Source of the DNA: an uncultured Oscillospiraceae bacterium
GTDB lineage: Bacteria > Bacillota > Clostridia > Oscillospirales > Acutalibacteraceae
DNA: 50,611 bases
Reading direction: 5' to 3'
NCBI GenBank assembly: GCA_905193225.1
Contig: CAJJNV010000015.1
Location: forward strand, 1-50,611
Shown here in pieces: positions 31,624 to 37,903 of this stretch. The notes below the pieces were generated by a model. That model saw only the letters and a program-made list of their open reading frames with translations, was not told the DNA's origin and searched no databases. How positions within the stretch are numbered: the stretch's first letter is position 1; each line of letters opens with the position of its first letter. The position numbers were made by a program, and so were the translations under genes.

Positions 31624-32232
31624 TTGAAAAGACTAACTGCTTGTATCGCGTCACTTATTGCCGCGGCCGCGGTTGCCGTTACTGCTTGTGCCGCGGTTTA
31701 CGACGGCGATACCGTAAACCCGTCGAATCTTTTGTCGGCAGGGGACGCATCTGAACATTCCTTTTACGGCCGATACAGCGATACCGATCCCGAGGCAGTC
31801 TATTACGTGAATATATCCTGGGGATCTATGGTGTTCAGCTATAACGCCGGACAGTCGACCTGGGATGCGGTTAATCATCAATGGGATGATAACGGCAGAG
31901 GACAGTGGACAGCCGAGCAGGCGGGCGTATCGGATAAAATAACGGTGGATAACCATTCCAGTGCGGCGGTTAAAATCACCTTTTCGGGACAGGAAAATGC
32001 CGAAAAAGAAATTTGGGATAAAACTCAAATCGGCGAATTTGTCACGGTAAGCGGCGAAGATAACACAATCTCGCAGGGCTCGGTAATTCTTAATGAGACA
32101 ACGCGGGGAAAGGCCGAGCTTGACAGCGTCGCCACCGTTTCGGCACTTTATAAACCGGCGGGATATGTTACAAGCGCCCTTTCGACCCAAAAGGTTATGG
32201 GAACGCTGACCGTTACCGTTAACGAGGCTTAA
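31624..32232 (+). CDS. Small secreted repeat-family protein 4
   Basis: A protein of about 202 residues with the signal peptide KRLTACIASLIAAAAVAVT ending at ACA. The mature part has the GDASEHSFYGRY segment and the shared blocks ISWGSMVFSY, TWDAVNHQW, KITVDNHSS and the end VMGTLTVTV. TTG 31624 is chosen because GGGAGG (31609-31614) is 9 bases upstream and the other members begin MKK or MKR; ATG 31618 and TTG 31615 are alternatives closer to the site. It is 57 bp after member 3. Function unknown, as for the others. Confidence 0.78.
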   Translation: MKRLTACIASLIAAAAVAVTACAAVYDGDTVNPSNLLSAGDASEHSFYGRYSDTDPEAVYYVNISWGSMVFSYNAGQSTWDAVNHQWDDNGRGQWTAEQAGVSDKITVDNHSSAAVKITFSGQENAEKEIWDKTQIGEFVTVSGEDNTISQGSVILNETTRGKAELDSVATVSALYKPAGYVTSALSTQKVMGTLTVTVNEA

Positions 32233-32367
32233 GGGGCTTAATTAAACAACCGATGATTAACTGTTGGCTGCTTAAACCGGCAGGTGAGCTCTTACGATCG
32301 TCGATCGCTGCCGGATAAAAAAACCTAAGCTTTAAAAAGGCTTGTTTCGGCCTTGAAAAAATAATAT

Positions 32368-32419
32368 GCCGGGGGAGAAAGGCGGTGCTTTTTTTGTTGA
32401 AACTTCCTTCTCCCTCGGC
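32368..32419 (+). repeat. Inverted repeat in the 32233-32611 gap
   Basis: GCCGGGGGAGAAAGG at 32368-32382 pairs, with one bulge and a G-U, with CCTTCTCCCTCGGC at 32406-32419. The loop contains TTTTTTTG. It may terminate the upstream transcript or form part of the leader of the 32612 gene. A second 7 bp dyad (CCGGCAG/CTGCCGG) lies at about 32277-32315. Confidence 0.5.
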
Positions 32420-32494
32420 TTTGACAAGTCCTATAAAATTATAATTTTGTGTTGTACCCGAGAGGGGCAAATTGCTTTTTCGGAAAAATCGTCT

Positions 32495-32530
32495 TGCAAA
32501 AATGTCTGCAAAAATGTCTGCAAAAATGTT
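32495..32530 (+). repeat. Three tandem copies of a 12 bp repeat
   Basis: TGCAAAAATGTC at 32495-32506 and 32507-32518, then TGCAAAAATGTT at 32519-32530, ending about 80 bp before the start of the 32612 gene. The first two copies are identical, so copy number could change by slippage and alter spacing or structure in the leader. Confidence 0.7.
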
Positions 32531-32611
32531 TGCGGAAAGCGTCCTATTTGTCCTTGCCGAGTGCAACATAAGCGTTAATACATCGATACAAGTCATCAGA
32601 ATGGAGATCTT

Positions 32612-33160
32612 ATGAGTCAGAAGAAACCCGACGAGCAAAAACCGATAAAAATAATGGCGGTGGTATGCGCCGCTTTGATAGCTATAGCGGGAATATTCGT
32701 TTTTGCGCCCGATTCTGCCGACAGCGTTTATGAATTCTTTACCGGGCAAAAGCGCAGTACCGCAGCGCAGTTTGCTAAGCCTGCGGCCGATCCCGCGGCC
32801 GAAAACGGCGTGCCCGATGTGCCCGACGGACTGGGATACAGTGAAATCTACCAGGCCGGAATGGCCTATCGCGCCAGCATTTGCGGAAATGTTATTGTTA
32901 AGGACGGTTTTGCCGACATTTATCTGACCAATTCTGCGGAAAACACCGATCTTTTAAAGGTCAGGGTGCTCGATTCCAAGGGCAATATTTTAGGACAGAC
33001 CGGCCTTATTTCTCCCGGTCAGTATGTAAAATCGGTAAAATTCGATGTGCTGCCTAAAGATGGGGATGAGATAACATTAAAGCTTATGGGATACGAGCCT
33101 GAAACCTATTACAGCACCGGCGAAGCATCCCTTGGCACAACGGTCAGCTGTCCGCAATAA
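32612..33160 (+). CDS. Single-pass membrane protein with beta-sandwich ectodomain (second of the pair)
   Basis: A 182-residue protein with a short charged cytoplasmic N-terminus, one membrane helix (IMAVVCAALIAIAGIFVFA, residues about 14-32), a Pro/Ala-rich stalk (AKPAADPAAENGVPDVPDG) and a roughly 90-residue beta-rich ectodomain. The ectodomain aligns with the one in the 28850 protein. GGAG lies upstream of ATG 32612. It closes the set of four small secreted proteins and precedes the PKTGD-ending gene. No named family recognised; probably an anchor or accessory protein. Confidence 0.76.
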   Translation: MSQKKPDEQKPIKIMAVVCAALIAIAGIFVFAPDSADSVYEFFTGQKRSTAAQFAKPAADPAAENGVPDVPDGLGYSEIYQAGMAYRASICGNVIVKDGFADIYLTNSAENTDLLKVRVLDSKGNILGQTGLISPGQYVKSVKFDVLPKDGDEITLKLMGYEPETYYSTGEASLGTTVSCPQ

Positions 33161-33348
33161 GGCTTAAGGTCGGTGAGGCGGTTAATAAAACGGACAATCT
33201 GTTTGACCGATGATTTGCTGTTTGGCCGACGGGATGCGCAGGAAAACAATCGGTTTTGGGTAATTGCCGACATCACGTTTAAATTTGCAATTCACTAAAC
33301 TTAAAATACATAGTTGGGATGTCCCGATTTTCGATTAGGAGGATGAAA

Positions 33349-34131
33349 ATGAAAAGACTGATCTCGGTTGTTCTTTGCGCGGCTATTATTTCGGTCTTAT
33401 CTCTTTCCTGCTTTGCTGCTTCCGATAAGCAGTATGATGTCATTAATAAAATAGACGGTTTTTCGGCTCACTCGGTTTATATTCGTTATGTTCCCGGAAC
33501 GGGTGACCTTAACAAATACTACGGCGATGACGAGGAAGAAAAAGGCAACTATGTCGTTCGAACAAATGGCGGATTGACGGTCAGCATACCCGATTCTCCC
33601 CGAAGGGGACTGCGCCTTGTGGTTCGCGAGGTCACGCCCGAAAACGGCGAGGCATACGTTTGGTTTATGAAATGCGCCGAAGGCCTTTCGGACAGGGTTT
33701 TCCCTCTTGACATTTACTATCTTGACGAGAAGGACAACAAAATTCAGATCGATCCCGGCACTAAGGTCTTTTTCTCCATTGCCGGAGAAGGTTACAGATA
33801 TGCCGATGTGTACGGTCTCGGATTTGACGGAAATCTTTTTAACACTCCTTCGGAATTATTAAACGGCAGTCACAGAATAACCACCGGCAGCACCGAGTAT
33901 TATCTTCTTGCCGGAAAGGATTTTGACGGCGGAAAGAACGACGGTCAAACCGACGGAAAGGCCGAGAATCAAACCGACGGTAAATCCGATGAAAATAAGG
34001 TCGGCGCACCAAAGACAGGGGACAGCGATGCCCTTTTGAAGATCGCCGTTGGTCTTATGATTTTGGCGGAAGGTTTTGTTTTGTATTTTGTTTTCTTTGC
34101 CTTAAAGCGCAGAAAAAATAATGAGGATTGA
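33349..34131 (+). CDS. Secreted surface protein with a PKTGD sorting-like C-terminus
   Basis: A 260-residue protein with a signal peptide KRLISVVLCAAIISVLSLS ending at CFA, a roughly 170-residue beta-rich mature domain (LRLVVREVTPENGEAYVWFM), and a low-complexity Asp/Gly/Lys linker. From residue 220 it has APKTGDSD, a hydrophobic helix (IAVGLMILAEGFVLYFVFF) and the basic tail KRRKNNED. This is the layout of a sortase-anchored wall protein, though the motif is APKTG rather than LPxTG. If not sorted it would still be a type I membrane protein. ATG 33349 lies six bases after AGGAGG. It is the last gene of the locus, with a terminator behind it. The mature domain is not recognised. Confidence 0.78.
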   Translation: MKRLISVVLCAAIISVLSLSCFAASDKQYDVINKIDGFSAHSVYIRYVPGTGDLNKYYGDDEEEKGNYVVRTNGGLTVSIPDSPRRGLRLVVREVTPENGEAYVWFMKCAEGLSDRVFPLDIYYLDEKDNKIQIDPGTKVFFSIAGEGYRYADVYGLGFDGNLFNTPSELLNGSHRITTGSTEYYLLAGKDFDGGKNDGQTDGKAENQTDGKSDENKVGAPKTGDSDALLKIAVGLMILAEGFVLYFVFFALKRRKNNED

Positions 34132-34143
34132 TATAAAAAGAAA

Positions 34144-34179
34144 AGCAGGGCTTCGGTTTTTACCGGAACCCTGTTTTTC
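34144..34179 (+). terminator. Terminator of the surface-protein locus
   Basis: CAGGG and TTCGGT pair with ACCGGAA and CCCTG across a TTTT loop, then TTTTTCT follows. Confidence 0.75.
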
Positions 34180-34267
34180 TATTGCAAATTAAGCTGTGTT
34201 CGGAGATTTAATTCAAAAAGGTGTGTTTGCAAGGAGTGTTTACGGTGCTTTGCTAAGCGGGAGGAAA

Positions 34268-34912
34268 CTATATTTCTTCTGAAAGCTTATCCGGTTTTGA
34301 GACAATAACCGTGGCGCCGTTTTTTATAAGCACATCTCTGTCTCTGAATCCCCAGTCCACCGAGATGCAGTCCATTTTTGCGTTTTTTGCCGTGGCAATG
34401 TCGACTTCAGAATCACCGATATATACGGCGTCCTTTCGGTCGATGTTAAGGGTTTTCAAAACCTCGTTGACCGAATCTGGGCAGGGCTTTTTTCTTACAC
34501 CTGCCTTTTCGCCGACGGCATAATCGAAAAGTCCGCAAAAGAATTTTTCAACAAGCGTCTGAACGGCGTAGTTTGCCTTGTTTGATACAACGGCGGTTTT
34601 TATTCCGCTTTCGCGAAGCTGTTTTAAAAGATCGGTGATGCCGTCATAGGGGCGGGTATTGTCGTTGCAGTGAACCGAGTAATGCTCGTTAAAAACCGAG
34701 AACATCTTGTCTATCGTGGCATTATCGGTGCCCGTCGGTGCGGCGCGGACAATGAGCTTTCTTATGCCGTTTCCGACAAAAAGCCGTATTTCATCGAGAG
34801 TTCTTAAAGGGTATTCAAATTGCTCAAGGGTGTAGTTCATACTGTTTTTGAGATCTACGAGGGTGTAGAGAATGGTTCCGTCCATATCAAAAATCGCAAG
34901 TTTGTGTTTCAT
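34268..34912 (-). CDS. HAD-family phosphatase, phosphoglycolate phosphatase-like
   Basis: A 214-residue haloacid dehalogenase hydrolase: DMDGTI (motif I, nucleophile Asp) at residues 9-14, VVSNKANYAVQTL (motif II), KKPCPDSVNEVL (motif III Lys) and YIGDSEVDIATAKNAKMDCI (motif IV). A helical cap separates motifs I and II. The sequence resembles the Gph/PpaX group, which dephosphorylates 2-phosphoglycolate or pyrophosphate. Cytoplasmic. GGAGA precedes the ATG. Convergent with the surface locus. Confidence 0.9.
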   Translation of the reverse strand: MKHKLAIFDMDGTILYTLVDLKNSMNYTLEQFEYPLRTLDEIRLFVGNGIRKLIVRAAPTGTDNATIDKMFSVFNEHYSVHCNDNTRPYDGITDLLKQLRESGIKTAVVSNKANYAVQTLVEKFFCGLFDYAVGEKAGVRKKPCPDSVNEVLKTLNIDRKDAVYIGDSEVDIATAKNAKMDCISVDWGFRDRDVLIKNGATVIVSKPDKLSEEI

Positions 34913-34937
34913 AAAAAATCTCCTGACTTGAGGGTAG

Positions 34938-35051
34938 TTACTCGGTAAATTCCGATTTTTTGCGCGGCGGTGTGCCGAGGTGTGCTTTTGCTTGATTTTG
35001 CGTTTGTTTACCGGCTTGTTTCTGCGTCTGTTTATTTGCCTGTTTCTTCAC
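34938..35051 (-). other. In-frame Lys/Gln-rich extension after the stop of the ACT-MBL gene
   Basis: After the TAA at 35052-35054 the same minus-strand frame stays open for 37 codons until TAA at 34938-34940. It reads VKKQANKQTQKQAGKQTQNQ, then a short tail ending RKKSEFTE. The regular Lys/Gln composition looks coded. It could be a former C-terminal tail cut off by a nonsense change, or a stop that is sometimes read through. Confidence 0.35.
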
Positions 35052-36494
35052 TTATTTCTCGCAGCAGATATTAAAATCCTTGCAGGCACCGTGGGCACCG
35101 AATACCTTCCAGTTGCCCACACCGAGTCTGCCGATTATGGCTTCTCTTTCCTTCCTGCAAAGGTCTTTTTCGGTGTCTACCGAGGTCATAAGAATGGGAG
35201 CAAGGCTGCTGAACTGAGCCTGTTCCTTTGAAAAGCCCTTGATGTTCACATATATGTCGCCGGTGAAGGCTATGTGGTGCTCGTAATCGATAAGCACCGT
35301 TTCGCCGACAATGTGACCGCCTGCGCCCTCGTAAACCTCAAAATGCAGGTCGCAAAAATCGAAAATTCCCACCGAAGTCAACGGCTCGGTAAGCTTTTCG
35401 GGACTTGCAAAGGGGGTCTCAACCTTTTCGGGCGGGCAGGGGATGTATCCTGTCAGCGCCTTGCATATCCTGATGTAGGGCTTGTGGAAAACATTTCGTT
35501 CGCGGAAATTATCCTTGCCCTGATATTCCAAAGCAAGGCTTTCCTTGGAGCGGGCGCTGGCGATTACCTTGTCAAATTCGTTGATAAGTCCGCAATGGTC
35601 GATGTCCGAATGGGTTATGAAAAGGGTCTTTTCCATGGTGTCGTAATTTGGGAAAATGGATTTAAAGATCTTTATCATTTCATATCTGTACAGCGCAAAT
35701 CCGCAATCGATGAAAAGGGCTTTGTCACCGTTTATGAGAATGGCGGTGTTGCTTCCGCAGGGTGGCTCGATTAGTATCAGCTCGGTCTGCTCGGTCAGGT
35801 TCATACGGCTTATGCGGGGATTGAATTTGTCGCCGGTAAAGGAACCGAGCATTTCGGCAATCTTTCCGATGACATCAAAGGTTTTGTAGGGAGAAAGACC
35901 CTTCTCGTCTAAATTCTGCATGGCAAGGTTGGCGTTGACGGCAAGCTCACTTTCGGTTTCCCTTGAAAGACTGATTTTGGAGGAAAGACCCTTCACAAAG
36001 GACTGATAAAAAATGCTGTTGTCGTAATTTTTTCTGGCGGAGTCATAATCCAAAAGCCGCACGGGACAAATGTCTTTCGCAAGCTCGAGAAAGCTGTCAA
36101 GCTGTTTTTTGTCGGTTATAAAAAGACCGAGCTTGAAGCTCTGGCGGTCTCCCGAGCAGGGGCTTGCGCTGATGTATGATATGTTAAAATTGAATTTGCT
36201 TATAAGCTCTAAAATCTTTGTACCGCCGCCGGGCTTGTTTTCGGGTAAAAATTCCAAAAGCACAACCGAGGGGTCTTTTTTTCGGTTTTCGAGGTATCCG
36301 ATCTTTTTAAGCTCGATGTCGGCCTTTTCAAGCTGTTCCTTTGTACCTTCGGCGTCGATAAAAAGGGTGTGTGAGTCGATGGCCTTGTTGTAGCTCACGC
36401 GGGTTATATTTATGCCCAGCTTTTCAAAACAACGGTTGGCCTTTAAAAATGCTCCGAAATGATCGGGAAGAACGGTTATATACGTTTTTTTCAC
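35052..36494 (-). CDS. ACT domain-metallo-beta-lactamase fusion protein
   Basis: A 480-residue cytoplasmic protein. Residues 1-70 and 75-150 are two ACT-like small-molecule-binding domains (TYITVLPDHFGAFLKANRCF with GINITRVSYNKAID, then SVVLLEFLPENKPGG with FNISYISASPCSG). Residues 230-475 are a metallo-beta-lactamase fold with FITHSDIDHCG (HxHxDH-like metal site, where Ser replaces the usual His-x-His second His), GAGGHIVGETVLID and AFTGDIY. ACT domains usually bind amino acids and regulate the attached enzyme, so this may be a ligand-gated hydrolase. GTG 36494 is chosen after AAGGGTGAG; the frame is open 20 codons further. The substrate is unknown. Confidence 0.83.
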   Translation of the reverse strand: MKKTYITVLPDHFGAFLKANRCFEKLGINITRVSYNKAIDSHTLFIDAEGTKEQLEKADIELKKIGYLENRKKDPSVVLLEFLPENKPGGGTKILELISKFNFNISYISASPCSGDRQSFKLGLFITDKKQLDSFLELAKDICPVRLLDYDSARKNYDNSIFYQSFVKGLSSKISLSRETESELAVNANLAMQNLDEKGLSPYKTFDVIGKIAEMLGSFTGDKFNPRISRMNLTEQTELILIEPPCGSNTAILINGDKALFIDCGFALYRYEMIKIFKSIFPNYDTMEKTLFITHSDIDHCGLINEFDKVIASARSKESLALEYQGKDNFRERNVFHKPYIRICKALTGYIPCPPEKVETPFASPEKLTEPLTSVGIFDFCDLHFEVYEGAGGHIVGETVLIDYEHHIAFTGDIYVNIKGFSKEQAQFSSLAPILMTSVDTEKDLCRKEREAIIGRLGVGNWKVFGAHGACKDFNICCEK

Positions 36495-36589
36495 AAGTCT
36501 CACCCTTTTTAATGTTTTTGAAAAAAGCATGCGAAATCGGTTTGCGGGAAGCACTGTGTTTTTGAAAGGTTCCGCCTGTAAAAGACAAA

Positions 36590-36625
36590 CTACCTATATG
36601 GTAGGTATCTGCCTTTTTTCGTCAA
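36590..36625 (-). promoter_or_regulatory. Promoter and operator-like dyad upstream of the ACT-MBL gene
   Basis: On the minus strand a TTGACG near 36620-36625 is followed after about 16 bp by TACCAT. That -10 is inside the dyad ACCTA-N5-TAGGT (36592-36606). A repressor bound there would cover the -10. The divergent gap 36495-36845 has no gene. Confidence 0.45.
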
Positions 36626-36686
36626 AAGTATAGCACAATAATTTTAAAATCGCAACAGTTTGCAGGAGTTTTTTTCATCTTTTTGA

Positions 36687-36715
36687 GGGTTTGTATACCG
36701 TATAAACCCTTGACT
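36687..36715 (+). promoter_or_regulatory. Dyad and -35-like element upstream of fruK
   Basis: GGGTTT-G-TATAC and GTATA-AACCC form an imperfect dyad across 36687-36709, overlapping TTGACT at 36710-36715. TATGGT at 36733-36738 is 17 bp from it and could be the -10. This could be a sugar-responsive operator. Low certainty. Confidence 0.4.
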
Positions 36716-36845
36716 ATTTTGCGGTGGTATGATATGGTTTTAATTGACAGATGATATTGATATGAACGGATTGATTGAAGCAAGAAAAAAACTGCCGATA
36801 TGTAAAACGGCGGTCGCAAAATCAGATAAAAAGGAGTTGCAGCGG

Positions 36846-37754
36846 ATGATATATACCGTCACCCTTAATCCGGCCGTGGACTATACGGTTTATATGGACG
36901 AGCTTAAAAGGGGAGAAATAAACCGCAGCCGTAGTGAGAACATTTTTTTCGGTGGAAAAGGAATAAATGTTTCAAACGTGCTTAAAAGCCTTGGGGTAAA
37001 ATCCACGGCACTGGGATTTTCGGCGGGATTTACCGGGTTTGCTATCGAGGACGATCTTTCTAAAAAGGGTATAACCGCTGATTTTGTGCACCTCAAAAAC
37101 GGCTTTACCCGCATAAATGTTAAGCTGCGGGAAGGAGTCGAGACCGACATTAATACTGCGGGTCCGCAAATAGATGAAGATGAAATAACCGAGCTTTTTG
37201 AAAAGCTTGACCGTTTAAAAAACGGCGATGTGCTTGTGCTTTCGGGAAGCGTGCCCAAATGTATGCCGTCGGATACCTATGAGCAAATTCTTAAAAGGCT
37301 TTCGCCCAAAGGGGTCAGGGCAGTTGTCGATGCCGAGGGGAAGCTGCTTGAAAATGCGCTTAAATACCGTCCTTTTATTATAAAACCCAATGTCGAGGAG
37401 CTTGGAGAGCTTTTTGACGTGGTCATTGAGAACCCGCAAAGTGCGGCAAAGTATGCCAAAAAGCTGATAAACGCGGGAGCCGGAAATGTGCTTGTTTCCA
37501 TGGGCAGGGATGGCGCTGTTTTGATCGACCGAAACGGGGCCGAGCATTTTTGTGCTGCCTTTTCGGGCAAAACCGTAAACACTGTGGGAGCGGGAGATTC
37601 CATGGTGGCGGGATTTATTGCCGGATACGAAAAAACAGGAGATTTTGATTACGCTTTACGGCTCGGAACAGCTGCGGGAAGCGCCACCGCCTTTTCCGAG
37701 GGACTTGCCGAAGGAGAACACATATTAAAGCTTTTTAAATCAAGGGAAATATGA
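36846..37754 (+). CDS. fruK: 1-phosphofructokinase (PfkB family)
   Basis: A 302-residue cytoplasmic sugar kinase. The N-terminus IYTVTLNPAVDYTVYMDEL and GGKGINVSNVLKSLG match the FruK/LacC group, and the C-terminal signature VNTVGAGDSMVAGFIAGY contains the catalytic Asp. FruK phosphorylates fructose-1-phosphate to fructose-1,6-bisphosphate; LacC, a close relative, uses tagatose-6-phosphate. No fructose PTS or FruR gene is adjacent, so the sugar is less certain than the family. ATG 36846 follows AAGGAG by 9 bases; the frame is open 34 codons upstream without a ribosome site. Confidence 0.88.
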   Translation: MIYTVTLNPAVDYTVYMDELKRGEINRSRSENIFFGGKGINVSNVLKSLGVKSTALGFSAGFTGFAIEDDLSKKGITADFVHLKNGFTRINVKLREGVETDINTAGPQIDEDEITELFEKLDRLKNGDVLVLSGSVPKCMPSDTYEQILKRLSPKGVRAVVDAEGKLLENALKYRPFIIKPNVEELGELFDVVIENPQSAAKYAKKLINAGAGNVLVSMGRDGAVLIDRNGAEHFCAAFSGKTVNTVGAGDSMVAGFIAGYEKTGDFDYALRLGTAAGSATAFSEGLAEGEHILKLFKSREI

Positions 37755-37847
37755 TTTTGCGGCAGGTGCAGTACTGTCGGCACCGCTCCTCCGACGGCGG
37801 CCGAACGGGATTTATTGCCAACGGCCTTTACAGTTTTAAATTAAAAA

Positions 37848-37893
37848 CCCTCGCTCAAGGCGCAAGCCTTTTGAGCGAGGGATCTTATTTTTA
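37848..37893. terminator. Bidirectional terminator between fruK and the P-type ATPase gene
   Basis: CCCTCGCTCAA and TTGAGCGAGGG form a perfect 11-pair stem. T-rich sequence follows on the plus strand (TCTTATTTTT) and on the minus strand (TTTTTAATTT). Confidence 0.82.
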
Positions 37894-37903
37894 AACAGCT
37901 TTT

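Noticed and set aside
29463..32232. TasA/CalY-type amyloid fibre subunits
   Set aside because: The mature proteins lack the FSDxA-type N-terminus and no SipW-like peptidase gene is present; block pattern differs.
36744..36845. Upstream extension of the 1-phosphofructokinase by 34 residues
   Set aside because: The extension has no ribosome site and does not resemble the kinase N-terminus; the family start and AAGGAG site agree on 36846.
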